From: Symsagittifera roscoffensis
Lineage: Eukaryota > Xenacoelomorpha > Acoela > Convolutidae
Reading direction: 5' to 3'
NCBI RefSeq assembly: GCF_963678635.1
Contig: NC_087063.1
Location: 43,850,759 to 43,910,758, forward strand
DNA length: 60,000 bases
The stretch's first letter is position 1. Each line of letters begins with the position of its first letter. Positions 32,426-44,077 of the stretch are shown one piece after another. A program made the translations under genes and the position numbers. The notes below the pieces were generated by a model, which had not been told where the DNA came from, did no database searches, and worked only from the letters and a program-made list of their open reading frames with translations.

Positions 32426-33880
32426 AATCGATGATAATCGATTTTAATGGATTTTTTATAGACAAAAATGTTAAATAAAATAGTCGATTATAGAAGCCAG
32501 TTTTGTTTCTCAACATAAATCCCTGAAAATCGATTTTTTTTCATAAAAATCTATCAAGATCGATTGTTTTCTGCAGACATTGTCAACTCAGCTTGTTGCA
32601 CTTTTCCACAAAACTATGACGAGCCAAAGAAAAAGAAATATTTTGAACTAAATATTAAATAAACTGAAACAAAAAAATGAAGGCGGCAATTCACAAAATC
32701 ATGTTTTTTTTCTGGCAGTTTTTTTCTTGTTGCATTCCTGTTTTAACCCAACCCCACTCCCCCCCCCCCCCCCAGTTTACGGTTCCCCTTGCCTTGTTTT
32801 TTTTTATTGTTTTACCATTGATCGGGGCGCGGGCTTTTCAACATAAACTCCACCGTTTTACCTCACCCCCATTTTTGCCCCCTCTAATATTTTTAACCCC
32901 CTTCGCTATCCGTTGGGGGAGGGGGTAAAATGGGGAAAGGGGAACTGGGGGACTCGGGAGGAGAACTAGAGTGTAGAGTGGGGCTTAGAGAAGTTGGTGG
33001 AGTTTATCCATCCCTCCCCCCGTTCAACCAATCCCCCTTCATACAACAAATAAATATCCCCCGTTCAACCCTTGGACTCCCCTCTTATTTGAACGTGAGG
33101 GGGGTAGTAGGCAAATAGTGTTAGTAAAAGTAAGCTAATGTTAATTTTTTCCCATGGCGATGGTGCAAATCAATGAAATACTACAAATAAAATTTTAAAA
33201 TGTCAAATTGAAAAATGAGTTATGACCGAAGTGGTTTACTCATAGAGTAATTTCGGATAGGGTACACCGTCTGCTCGTCACGCTATCTTATTTTCGGCCG
33301 GATAGATTCGTGCAACTTCTTAGTCTAAAACCGATCCTAATCTTACTCTTATATCTACTAGTCTCAGGGTGTTTAACTAGTCTCTGCTAGGCTCAATAGA
33401 TCTAGAGTATACTGGCTTATTGCGGCAGCTGAAGTTCTCTTGGAGAGGCAACTAATCTCTAAGTTAAATTCATATCTCTCTGGTGCTGAAATTACAAGTA
33501 GTTTCAGCACTTACAAATAAGTGGGTTGTTAGTTAGATGGATTATGATTGGTTAATATTAAATATTTTACAGGGGTAAAATATCCAATTTATCCAATAAT
33601 AAAATGTAGTTTAGATCAGGTTCCAAAAAGTTGAAAACTTAAAAATGAAAAATATTGTGAAAAGTGAATCTTGATGAAACGTAAAAAGTAGCAACTGCAA
33701 TGAACAGTAATTGAGATAACTTTGAACACAATAGCGAATTAACTCAAACAAAATAATTCTGAAAAAATGATTATTATTGATTATCATCGATTATAATGGA
33801 TTATATTGATATGAAAAGTATTGGGATTTTGGTTCATTTTTAATCACTTTTAGTCAATTATATTTCAAATTTGTTGAGAC
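32426..33880 (+). repeat. ~1.3-kb dispersed repeat, copy 1
   Basis: Aligns in blocks with 42180-44007: an AATCGATTTTAATGGATTTT start, CATGTTTTTTTTCTGGC-GTTTTTTTCTTG, CCCC-rich stretches with GTAAACTCC-like words, 'TTGAACGTGAGGGG', 'AAACGTAAAA-GTAGCAACT', and an ATCGATTATAATGGATTATATTGATAT end. The short plus-strand frames here are products of the C-runs. No transposase seen; probably a non-autonomous element. Confidence 0.75.
33238..33545. other. GC-richer block inside the dispersed repeat
   Basis: This stretch has no counterpart in the other copy of the repeat, is less AT-rich than its surroundings, is full of CTAG words and contains the hairpin GTGCTGAAA-TTACAAGTAG-TTTCAGCAC. It starts near the palindrome TTACTC-ATA-GAGTAA. 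It may be a nested solo LTR or small insertion; no second copy was found. Confidence 0.4.
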
Positions 33881-36115
33881 TGAAACTGAAACTATAACAT
33901 AGTCAATTTTTATCCATGAAACTACAGTGCGGGTCACGCAATATATTTACATTTTTCTATTTCAAAATTGTTTTATGTGTTATAATACCTAAATGAGCCA
34001 TGTCACGATTTAGAGTATGAAAACTTTAAAAACTAGAATTATAAAAAGTATTAATTTCAGCATAAAAATTTCGGTTTTTTCCCATTATAGATCCAATTTT
34101 CACAAGTAATTTCTCTGTTCTCCTTGTCCGATTGTTTGGAATTTTGTCGACCTTTTTTTAAGTCGATCAAATTGATTTTCTGAGCTCTCCCAAATCACCA
34201 AAAAGACCCTATTTCGACTAAATTTCCTGCACCGCAGGCAAAATTTTGAAAAACAGGTTAAAAAAGGCAATTTTCATCATTTTGTTTTACCGTGTTACTT
34301 CGCGAGTCTTGTCATATCTAAGGTCAAAATGTTAGTGATTTGTTATTATTTATCCTAGTTAGAATATTCAAAAGCTTTTCAATAATTTTTCTTTTTTGCT
34401 AAGAGTTGGCGACTTCGATCGAAGCCGCTATTGGCAAAAACTGAGTGGTATACGTTTGTAAGGCTCTCGTTACCAACGCATTGCATGATCCCAGCTATCA
34501 GGATGAACTTTCCGAGGAATTTCTCACAGGTTGGTCAAACCGGTGTGCGCATATTGTTGGAGAGGGGGGGGGGGGGTTGTCGGTTAGTTGTTTGAATTGA
34601 TTGCGTTAGTGATCATAACTTATTCTTTTTTCTATCATTTGAAATGTCGTGTGTTTTATACATTAGTAATTTCATTATAATCTCCACAAGTTTTTTGCAT
34701 TAGGATCAAGTGGTTTAATTTTACTTTCATGTGAAGAAGAATGCCTGATCAAGGATTCCCGAGAGAAGTAGCGATTTGTGGGAGTTTTATATATTTTAGT
34801 TTCTATGGTTACGAACCATTCGGAAAAACTTTATACAAACGTCGTTATTCTTATAGAAGTAATGCAAAAATGCAGACTGTTAAAGCATTTCTTAATTGTG
34901 CCGGGCCAAAAGGTGAAACTGCTTTATTGGTTCTTTAAGCATTTTTAAATTGAAATGCTATGGTATCGAAAATTTCATTAATTAAGTCGTTGTAAGGTGT
35001 ATTGCATTTGTTTGTGGAAAAGTGATACAAATAGGCTAAAATAAACAGATTCAAATTAGTTGAAAATAAGTGTTCGGTATATTGAGTTACAGTTCCTAAG
35101 TTCCCGGGTTGACCTCCATTGACCGAAAATGCAGACCATACACTTCCATGAACCATGTCTATGAAAAAAGGCTAATCAAACTCAAATCATATTGAATTAT
35201 ATCAAACTCAAACTTTTTTTCCTTATATTTTTTGAGTAAAACATCAATATTCATGTCGTTTACAATGCATTGTAGATGCAGGACCATTAAACCGTTGGTG
35301 TTTCTAGTTTAAAGTCACCAGCATGTTTGTCAATTGTATTTGGTTACGAACACAACCCAAAAAATTTGTGAAGTAAAATTTATAAATAAGCACTCTTTTG
35401 GTTTATGGTTAGATGCTACTCATACATTTTCATATCTGATAAATCACTAATCATAGACGTTTCATGCATTTTTCAGTACTTATGGAATTGCAAGAAAAGT
35501 GTATGGTTAGTATTTTTCCATATATGAAATTTGTATGATTAGCATTTTCGGTCAACCCGTGAAGTGAGTCAATGGGGAACGCTGGTAAATGTGTGAGGTA
35601 GGTGAATGATGGAAAGGGGTTAAAAAGTCAGTTACGTGAACCAAGAAACTGAAAAGCTTCTAAGAAAATCAGAAAAAAAACGTAAAACAAAATATTTTTC
35701 TCTCATATTTGCTGAAAGTAAGTTTCATTTCATCAACGGCAAAGTTCAAGCTTTGAGCATAGTGAAATTTAATTGAAAAATTTAGATTTCATGAGCAAAC
35801 GTTGCAATCTGGATTATATTTCAGAAATATATCAGATATATGTCAGAAAATCATATAACGGAGGCAATGACTGTGTTCTTTCAAAAATTATGACAGCGGT
35901 GATGACTCTCAATAAATTAGTTATATCTCATGATATGGGTTTGCTTTATTGCAAGCGGAACTCTAGTTTTGCTTTTAATGCTATTATCTTGTGGATAGAG
36001 TAACGTGAAAAAGAATTAGAATAAATGTTTTTTTTTTAAAAAAAAGATTCAAACGCCATTGTTTTAGTAAAATTTCCAAACATATTGTATACTTGCGAGT
36101 GCTATATGAAAAAGA
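33881..36115. other. Non-coding stretch
   Basis: No coding frame with recognisable motifs. Contains a poly-G run near 34567 and the palindrome CTTCGATCGAAG near 34416. Frames at 34741-34938 and 35773-36003 are short and show no motif, so they are not called. Confidence 0.5.
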
Positions 36116-36183
36116 TAGCCCGCACTGGTATTTCATCGATGATACTCTATTATATTAGGTTTTGAAGGACAAAAATATTGAAC
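36116..36183 (+). repeat. 68-bp direct repeat, left flank of the second LTR element
   Basis: From TAGCCCGCACTGG to AATATTGAAC. Identical to 42078-42145 except for three positions. It ends one base from the left LTR. Confidence 0.9.
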
Positions 36184-36184
36184 A

Positions 36185-36555
36185 GTTAAAAAATTAGGAT
36201 AAAACCGTTGATTGGTCAAGACTGTTAACTTAAACTAAGACTAGTTTAAGACTTGTTGATTTAAGACCCCTACTGTTTCATTAGTAGGCTTTTATCTAAG
36301 ACTAGATTAAAAGACTATAGAGTAACTAAACTAAGCTAAGAGTTAAAGAAAAAAGGTTGAATTAAGATTTAGTTACACAGAAAAGGTTCGTATCAATAAA
36401 GATCAATGATCGATTTCCAGATCCACCAAAAGCCGTTGCGCTTTTTGCAGGTATTTAAATTAGCATGGTAGTGACAACACTAAGTATAACTTAATGGTTA
36501 AACTGTCAACGATAAGATATCACATTTGACATTCCCCGCGAAAATTTGGCTAAAA
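36185..36555 (-). repeat. 3' LTR of the second element (leftmost on the plus strand)
   Basis: GTTAAAAAATTAGG to AAATTTGGCTAAAA, matching 41701-42071 with about 15 substitutions. Confidence 0.92.
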
Positions 36556-36925
36556 GATATACTTTTCAGCACTCAAAAATGTTCAATCTCAGGGAGGGGC
36601 TAGCGGGTACAACTGGCAGGAAATACCCCACGTTAGCGCCCGATGGGTAAAATGTTAGTTTGACCGTGTTAATTATATATACTGCACTGCAAAGGCTCAA
36701 AGATGATAACTAAAGCGACTAATGATTAGTACGCTAAGATAAATCAGCAACATATAGTACACCAGTCTGGCCGAAGGTTTTAATTTTCGACGCAAAATGA
36801 TTTTACAACGGTACTAAAATATCGTGCCGAGAGCAGTAAAGAATCTAACGAAAAGGTTACTGGAGTAAACGTTTTTCGAGAGTTTGAGTTTTGAATGTAT
36901 ATAGACGATAATCTCCGAGTGGGAT

Positions 36926-37510
36926 CTATGAAGCATCCCGGTTTGCGGCTCGGTTGACTGTCCACCTCCTCAGTTCGTCGAGCATCATTGGTCGGCCTAA
37001 TAATTCTATCGCAGGAATGATTGAAGGGGTATTAAGCCAGTCTGGATCAAATACGATTGGTGTCGTCGTTGCCTCTATTGATTCGGAGGGTAAACGCGAT
37101 GGGTGAAATTGAGACGTGTGGACCTCAGGGCTGAATTGAACCTTCGTTGGCGAAGCAATTGGGGAGAGTGAAAGGGAAGGCTTTATATAGCTCGACTGTT
37201 CGGATCCTCTTTCCGATAGATTGACAATCGATGTGTGCCATGGTGAAGAGGTTGACGGAGAGGTTGGCTGTACTACGTCAATTTGGTGGCTTTCCAGTTC
37301 TGTAGTGATCGCTTCAATCGTTGAGCAATATGGGGGGGGGGGGGGTGCGGACTCGATAAGTGATTTTTCGTCTGGCCTCTCGTCGGATTTGTCTACTAGA
37401 CTGGTAAACTCTCTCTCCCCCAGCATCGTCGGAGGTTGTCTAGATCGCATGGGTCTAGTGTTGTGGCGCGCATGTGTATCGGGCAGGTTTTTGGAAAGTG
37501 GAGATTTCAC
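36926..37510 (-). pseudogene. C-terminal Pol tail of the second element, disordered
   Basis: A 194-codon frame rich in Pro, Ser, Thr and Glu with a run of prolines (encoded by a homopolymer tract near 37330). It lies downstream of the integrase frame and upstream of the 3' LTR, and is separated from integrase by stops and frameshifts. It ends with a short ordered-looking piece (LLGRPMMLDELRRW). Probably the end of the polyprotein; an independent gene cannot be excluded. Confidence 0.45.
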
Positions 37511-37816
37511 TGGCGACGAGGCCTTCCTTTTAGCCCTGCTGTCAATTTAATTCGGGTCTTAGTGGAGATCGGATCCTTGGTTTGGTTTCCCATATCCGCC
37601 ATTGTGTCCGGTTCAGCATTCTTTTCGAGTAGTTTCTCTTCGGTATTTTTCTGGTAATTAAGTATTTCCTGGTTACTTGTTTCAACTTCTTTTTACTGTC
37701 CAGGAAGATAAGCGGCGGGTTAAATGCGGGACTGCACTATTATCTCCTGAGTCTAGGTCGATCAGTGGGATCTCGGCCTTTTCTACCTTAGGTTCAGTCT
37801 GTTTCAGGATCTCAAC

Positions 37817-39508
37817 TTAAAGGTCCGTTTGATCTTGTGATGGATGTTCTGGTTGGATTTCGAGATCGGTTAGAGTTTTTATCTTTGAGTCTTTTAGCTG
37901 GATTAGGTCACTGGCATCATCGTCTGATAATGTTTCAACTGGAGTTTTTGTCGTTCTGCTTGCCGTAGTACTAATCCTTGGGCAGTCGGGTTTACCCGGC
38001 GGGCTTGACTCATGGTCACTTTCGAGGCCAATGGGGAATCTCAACCGTTTTCGTTGTTCTTCTTCCTCCCTCAGGAGCATCTCTCTTGAGCTGTTCATAA
38101 CAGCATTCCGCCTTGCGATATCTAGCTCCTCGAATTTGGCCTGAAGATTTCTTTTCTTCTGAGTCGCCTTAGAGTTTTTGAAACCGACATTTCTCTGGGG
38201 TTTTATGATCTTCCTCGGTCCCTTGGTTGCGTAAAATTTCACGAGTTGGTCTCTTTTTCTCGGGCTAGCCTTCTTCGGGAAAGGTTGTTTTTTAATAGCT
38301 AAATCAGATTTACGTATTAATTTCCCATTTCTTAGTGTAAGTGTATGGTCTGACTCACTTACTATTTCCTTCCTAAGTTCATTATAAAACGGTTCGCTCT
38401 TCAATCTATCCTGAACTTTTCTATAGATAGTGGTCTTACCCGGCGGGTTATTCAGCACGGGATTTTTGACGCCTAGAGCATCTCTCTTTTCGGCGCGGGA
38501 GAGAACCTTTACAGGAGAGCCAGCGCTAGTAGGGACGTATCTCACTGCATTAGAAATATCATCTGACGAAGATGAGTTCTCGTCTAGATCTCCATTTTCA
38601 ATATCGTCGGGAAAGTCCCAGTCGTGTCTTCTTTCCCGACTCATGAGTTTTCGGCCTTTATCTATGCATAACAAGGTTTTGTTCCAATCTAGGTTATTTG
38701 AGGATGGTGATTTGACTAAATTATGCCAGATAGCGTTTGGGGATCTACCAAAGTGTGCTTCGAAAGGGGAGCAGTTTAGCGACTGTTGCGTTACGGTTCT
38801 TAGGCATTTAATAATCTTCAGTAGGGCTGATTCTAGCGACGGTTTTGGGTATTCTTGCGCCATGACTAAGAGCCTTTCTTTAATGGTTCTAATCAATCGT
38901 TCGACCAGCCCTGTAGCTCTATGATCGCCCACTTGGCTAAATATGACATTGATGTTATGCTCCTGACAAATTTCTCTAACATCCTTAGAGATAAAGCCTG
39001 ACCCTTGATCCGTTCTAATAGTTCTAGGTATCCCATGTAGAACTATGTATTTGTTCAGAAAACTTGTGATTGATTTAGCCGATGTGCTGGATGTTATTTG
39101 AACCGATGGAACTTTAGAAAATCGGTCAACGCATACCAATATATATATTTTTGTTCCCCGTGTTAATGGTAACGGACAGATGAAGTATAGTTTCATTTTT
39201 TGGTTTGGTTCTTCGACCGTTGGGAGTTTTCCGAGATTATTATGGTTATTGATAGGTTTCAAATTTTTACCTGCTTTAACGCACTCGATGCAGTTTTCGC
39301 CATGGACTTGAATCTCGCGATAAATTTTTGGCCACCATATGTATTGAGTTGCCAGACTTTTCATCGCGAACTTGCCTGGGTGGGCATTATGTAGTCTATG
39401 AAGCATTGTCGATCTCAAACATGTCGGGATAACTAATCGGTCGTCAAAATAAAGACATCCTCCGCTGACATGTACATTATTAATATATGATTTATAATAA
39501 TTTCCCAA
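37817..39508 (-). pseudogene. pol: Integrase with long basic tail, second element
   Basis: 563 uninterrupted codons. Residues ~20-95 hold the HHCC zinc-binding region (HRLHNAHPG...CIEC). The DDE core has CVDRFSK (first Asp), TDQGSGF (second Asp) and TGLVERLIRTIKER (Glu), then SPFEAHFGRSP. All catalytic residues are present. From about residue 300 on, the protein is acidic then strongly basic and low in complexity (KKASPRKRD, a SSSSDD patch, a Glu-rich helix), with no chromodomain or GPY/F module that I can see. The frame opens by read-through from a neighbouring frame at 39433-39873, so the original polyprotein is broken upstream. Confidence 0.88.
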
Positions 39509-39873
39509 TTGTGTAATATCTTGTTTACGGTCTTCCTCAATTGCTTTAATGATTTTTCCAACACCAGGTCTTGTTTAGATAATAAAGACATAAATTTTGA
39601 ATCGAATATTTCAGGCCACGAGAATGGAAATGTTTTCAATTTAGCTGACTTCGAGCTTTTTTCTTTACAAGTTGTTCTTTCCGAGGGATTGCCCGATGGG
39701 TTACTAGTACTTGGTGTTGGAGTATTAGTGTTTTCAATGTTGGGATGTTCAAGTTGTTCAGTTAGTTCGAGTTGTTCGGCCATATCTTTCAGAGTTTTAT
39801 AGTTAGTTGAAAAATCGATAATTTTGCAAGATGGATCGCAGACTTCCATTCGTGAATGTAAATTTTGGCACAC
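39433..39873 (-). pseudogene. RNase H-integrase linker, second element
   Basis: A 146-codon minus-strand frame rich in Ser, Thr, Asn and Pro with a LNTEN-type low-complexity centre. It overlaps the integrase start in another frame and continues the RNase H frame after a shift. It is a spacer of Pol, with no motif of its own. Confidence 0.5.
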
Positions 39874-40609
39874 TGTAAATGTAAGTGTTCAAAAATAGCT
39901 TGGAAAGTTTCAGCGTCATTCACAATTCGTTTCTCACGTTCTATTTCTTGACTGGTCAAATGATCTATCGACTGGCCGATCGTATTGCACTGTGTGACGT
40001 CATGCGCTAAGACTTGTTGAGAAAATTTATTTTTTATTTGCGGCCAAGAATATCTAGGCATCAAGTGATCGAAACCTAGGAGAGTACTAATTTGGTTTAC
40101 CAAAAAGATAACGAAATTCTCGTCGTCGAGCGAAACTGGTACGGGTTCACTTGATGGGTGTCGGGATAAATAATCGACAAATCCTATGTCCTTGCCCGGT
40201 AAATGTCCGACGGTAAAGTCGAAAGGTAATAAATTGTCCGCCCAACAGGTGAGGCGCGATTGAGCCGTTTTTTGTATTTGTCGTCTTTTAGCGCTCCAAT
40301 TAAAGCTTTGTGATCCGTTAAGATGAAGAATTGTTTGCCTACTAGGTACTTTTTGAAATGATCTAATGCCCACACTAGACCCAGCAATTCGAGTTCATTG
40401 GTACTATATTTTCACTCGGCTACGTTCAAGAATCTGCTAGCGAACGCTACGGTTTTCCAAATTCCCCGATAGTCTTGTTCGACGGACGCGCCCAGTCTTA
40501 AATGTGATGCGTCGCATTTCACTCTGGTATTCAGGTTTACGTCAAAATTGTTGTTGGTTACCGTGTTGCATATTTCTTTTTTAGTTTTTTCAAACGCCTC
40601 GGCGTGCAC
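39789..40609 (-). pseudogene. pol: RNase H, second element
   Basis: Three overlapping minus-strand frames carry the RNase H blocks in order: KCDASHLRLGASVEQ (first Asp), then NELELLGLVWALDHF (Glu) with LTDHKALIGAL (second Asp), then HLPGKDIGFVDYLSRHP. At least two frameshifts and a stop (after FLNVAE) break it. It would degrade the RNA strand during reverse transcription. Confidence 0.85.
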
Positions 40610-40615
40610 CGTAGA

Positions 40616-41600
40616 TCAATTAAATGGTTTATTCTTCTGCATAAGTTCTCTAAACGGTGCTGATAAGGACGCTAAATTTGGTATGAACTTGTTGAACTGG
40701 TTAATCGATCCCATTAGTGATCTTATATCTTTGATACAATTTGATTCTTTTAGATTTCTGATTGCGTCAGATTTATGTATTAGTGGCTTCGTCCCTTCCG
40801 CATCGATTTTGAATCCCAGCCATTCTATTTTATGAGTCAAAAACGTGCATTTTTCAAATTTAATGGCCAATCCTTCTTCGTCTAGTGTTTTTTAAACGTT
40901 TATAACTAGTTTTCGGTGTTCGTCCTTGCTACCCACGGTAGCAATTAAGATATCGTCAATATAACAATGAGTATTTGGTAATTTTTCCGTCATACGGTCC
41001 ATTATGCGTTGGAATTCGTTTTTAAACGATAGGAACCTGTCACGTCTCCCCCCACGATATTGAAGTTACATTGGTTGCTTGCTTTTTTGGATAGTGGTAT
41101 TTGACTATAAGCATACTTTAGGTCGATTGATGAGAATCAAATTTTACTTTCGTCGTGTCCACTAATTGTTACTGCTACGTTATCGATTGGTTCAAATAGG
41201 TTCGGAATTTGATATCTATTGCGAAATATCTATTTGTTTAGTAATTTTGAGTTTAACGCTAATTTAATCGATCCGTCCCTTTTAGCTGTAATTACAATAG
41301 GGGAAATAAACCAATCTTCAGAGCATCTGGACAATTTTTCAATGTGACCATCTCTTAATAGTTGGTCGATGCATAATTTCACCTTTGGGAGAAGATGGAT
41401 CGGAATGTGTTTCCCCTTAACCTGTATTGGTTTTATCGGTTCGTTGAAGTAGGTGTTAACAATAAAATTTTTTGATCTACCGGATCTTTTTATAAGGTCA
41501 GAAAATTGACTTGATATGTATGCTTTAAACTCACTTTGTAATGGTGTGTCTTGGTCCTGGTCTGGTTTTCTGTCCGATGCGATTTGTTAGTTGAAATTTC
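40616..41600 (-). pseudogene. pol: Reverse transcriptase, second element
   Basis: Minus-strand RT with several stops. Blocks in order: IKLALNSKLLNK, then SSIDLKYAYSQIPL (block A), then CNFNIVGGDVTGSYRF with a short deletion before FQRIMDRM (block B area), HCYIDDILIA (active site) near 40960, and EWLGFKIDAEGTKP with GSINQFNKFIPN (thumb) in the intact frame 40616-40870. Confidence 0.87.
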
Positions 41601-41681
41601 TCTGACGATTTTTCCCAGTCGTGTTGATTGTCACTCGATGTGATATTCCGAAAACACTCTAGTCCTCGTCTCGTAGGTTCG

Positions 41682-41699
41682 ACTCGTTTGACTGCGCCA
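41682..41699 (-). other. Primer-binding site of the second element
   Basis: On the minus strand TGGCGCAGTCAAACGAGT follows the 5' LTR directly. The TGGCGCAGTC start is shared with the third element. An ATG formed by the last A of the LTR and the TG of this site opens a frame MAQSNES, which is soon stopped. Confidence 0.8.
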
Positions 41700-42073
41700 T
41701 GTTAAAAAATTAGGATAAAACCGTTGATTGGTCAAGACTGTTAACTTAAACTAAGACTAGTTTAAGACTTGTTGATTTAAGATCCCTACTGTTTCGTTAG
41801 TAGGCTTTTATCTAAGACTAGATTAAAAGACTATAGAGTAATTAAACTAAGCTAAAAGTTAAAGTAAAACGGTTGAATTAAGAATTAGTTACACAGAATC
41901 GGTTCGTATCAATAAAGATCAATGATCGATATCCAGATCCACCAAAAACCGTTGCGCTTTTGGCAGGTATTTAAATTAGCATGGTCGTGACAACACTAAG
42001 TATAACTTAAAGGTTAAACTGTCAACGATAAGATATCACATTTGACTTTCCCCGCGAAAATTTGGCTAAAACA
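41700..42073 (-). repeat. 5' LTR of the second element (rightmost on the plus strand)
   Basis: TGTTAAAAAATTAGG to TTTGGCTAAAACA on the plus strand, so the LTR carries TG...CA ends. Partner of 36185-36555. Confidence 0.92.
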
Positions 42074-42077
42074 TAAC

Positions 42078-42145
42078 TAGCCCGCACTGGTGTTTCATCG
42101 ATGATATTCTATTATATTAGGTTTTGAATGACAAAAATATTGAAC
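42078..42145 (+). repeat. 68-bp direct repeat, right flank of the second LTR element
   Basis: Second copy of 36116-36183 with three substitutions; starts four bases from the LTR end. Confidence 0.9.
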
Positions 42146-42179
42146 CACGTAATTATAATTGCCAGTTTTAAAGCCTAAA

Positions 42180-44007
42180 TTCATTTTTAGTGGATTTTAA
42201 TTGATTTTTTTTATTACAATCAATCCATTATAACCCATTTTTTGTCCTAATAATCGTTTTTTTTTAAACAAAAAATAATGAAAATGATTTCTTTTTTCAC
42301 AGAAATCCAATTGATTTAAAAAGAAAGCTAGAAAGCTAGAAAACGAAAAACGATGAAAAAACCAAGATAAATTTTCAACTAAATTTTGAACAACATGAAA
42401 CAAAAGAAACGAAGCCAATCCATAAAAACATGTTTTTTTCTGGCTGTTTTTTTCTTGTGGCACTTCTTTACCTCCCCCATCCCTCCCTACTCCTCAATTT
42501 TTTTTACCATTGAACGGTGGCTACACAATGTAAAATCTATCTCTGTACCTTCCCCCCCCCCGCTCCCAAACTTTTTACCATTGAACCATTGTCACTCAAC
42601 GTAAACTCCGCCCTATTCAGGGGCGGATCTAGGATTTTCTCGAGAGGGGGGGGGGCGGATTTTCAAAAATTTTGTGGACCGTTTTTTTTAGGTCGACCAA
42701 ATTGCCTGAAGCACTAAAAAGTCCTTGTTTTGGTCAAAATTTGGCTCTTTTTCCTCCCTCCCCCCCCCCCCCTCCCCCCACCTCACACAAGCTTCAATAT
42801 ATTAGTGTAACGAGTGGTTTTACGAGGTTGAGTATGAAAACCAAATATGTTTGTCGTGGCCTTATTAGTCTGTATGTAAATTTTCATAACAATCGGACTA
42901 TGTGGTCAACAAATTTACACGTAAAAAATTGCAGGTGGGGGGAAAAGGAAAAAGAGCCCAAAATTTTTGCGCTGCAGGCAATTTGAAAAAAAAAAATAGG
43001 CCAAAAAAAGGCAATTTTAGGTATCTTTTTAAAAACTTTGACCAAAAAATTGCGTTTTTTTGGCGCCCCCTCCCCCACCTCGAAATTATTATATATTGGC
43101 GTCTTTAGGAAATTTTTAGGGTCCGTCACCAAAAAGGGATATTTCAAAATAGTTTAAAAAAATGCGAGTCTGCATGGGGTCGAATCCCTGAGGGGGGGGG
43201 GGGGGGGGGGCGTCCGCAGCTCCCCCTAAATCTGCCCCTGACCATAATTACCCCCAATTCAACCCTTCTAACATTTTTAACTGTCCCCACCACTCACCTT
43301 CAGTCGACTGTGGGTGAGAATTTTCGCTGGGTAAACTGGTGAGGTGGTGGGGTAAAGGGGGAGGGGAGTAAACTGGGGATGGGTGCCTAGAAGAATGATT
43401 GGAGTTTACGTTGAGTCAACCATCCTCCCCTCGTTCAACCATCCCCATTCCCCCTTCAACCATTAATAGCCCCCTGAACAATTTTCAACCATTCAACCCC
43501 CTTCACTTGAACGTGAGGGGCAGTGGAAGAATGTCGTTAGTCTATTTCAAAAAAAGCGAGATTCATTGAGTTAGAAAGTTTCTGAAATCGAGGTATAATT
43601 ATTGTTGTTGTTTGAAACAAACAATTTTTTTCGGTTCATTTGATAAATTAAAAGTTCATCAACTCTGTTAAGGTATTAGTATTCAAATGTCAAAGCACAT
43701 GCTATGAAAAAGCCGAAGAGGTGCTCCGAAAGTGGCAAAAATATTTGCGACTTAGGTTGGAAAAAAAAAGAAAGTTAGTACTAGTACACTCGCTTCGCAA
43801 GTGTAACGAAACGTAAAACGTAGCAACTCCACTAAACAGGAAATGAGATAACGTCACAAAATTTTTACAAAATTCATTTTGTAACCTCTGAACAAAATCT
43901 ATTATAATCGATTATAGTCGATTAAAATGGATTCGATTGATATAAAAAATTTTGGGATTATAAGTCATTTTTAATCGATTATAAACGATTATAATTGATT
44001 GGTCGCG
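42180..44007 (+). repeat. Dispersed repeat, copy 2, directly upstream of the GALNT start
   Basis: Second copy of the repeat at 32426-33880, enlarged by a nested inverted-repeat element (42618-43240). It ends in the same AATCGATTATA-rich block about 70 bases before the ATG of the glycosyltransferase gene. Short frames inside come from C- and G-runs. Confidence 0.75.
42618..43240. mobile_element. Non-autonomous terminal-inverted-repeat element (MITE-like)
   Basis: Starts CAGGGGCGGATCTAGGATTT and ends with the near reverse complement CCTAAATCTGCCCCTG, with G-runs just inside each end. 623 bp, no transposase. The other copy of the host repeat lacks it, showing a clean insertion. The CAGGGGCGGAT terminus is a common type among cut-and-paste elements of invertebrates. 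No clear target-site duplication. Confidence 0.8.
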
Positions 44008-44077
44008 TAATGAAAAGTTTTCACCATCGGTGGAAAGTTTCTTTTAAATAAATTTCAATTAAGCGTGTTTTAGCCCG

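Larger units (their letters stand above)
36185..42073 (-). mobile_element. Second Ty3/gypsy element, minus strand, gag and protease missing
   Basis: Two ~371-bp LTRs (36185-36555 and 41700-42073) with about 15 differences (~4%) bracket minus-strand RT, RNase H and integrase. The order RT-RNase H-integrase and the chromodomain-free long integrase tail fit Ty3/gypsy. The frame just after the primer-binding site passes within ~150 codons into RT, so the gag and protease genes have been deleted. Flanked by 68-bp direct repeats rather than the usual 4-6 bp. Inactive. Confidence 0.9.

Noticed and set aside
32677-33118. Plus-strand frames with long Pro runs
   Set aside because: They arise from poly-C and poly-G tracts in a dispersed repeat and are not conserved in its other copy.
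35773-36003. 76-codon frame with ordinary-looking composition
   Set aside because: No homologous copy in the window, no motif and no splice context; length is within chance expectation for this base composition.
38430-38924. 164-codon plus-strand frame
   Set aside because: Antisense shadow of the second element's integrase frame.
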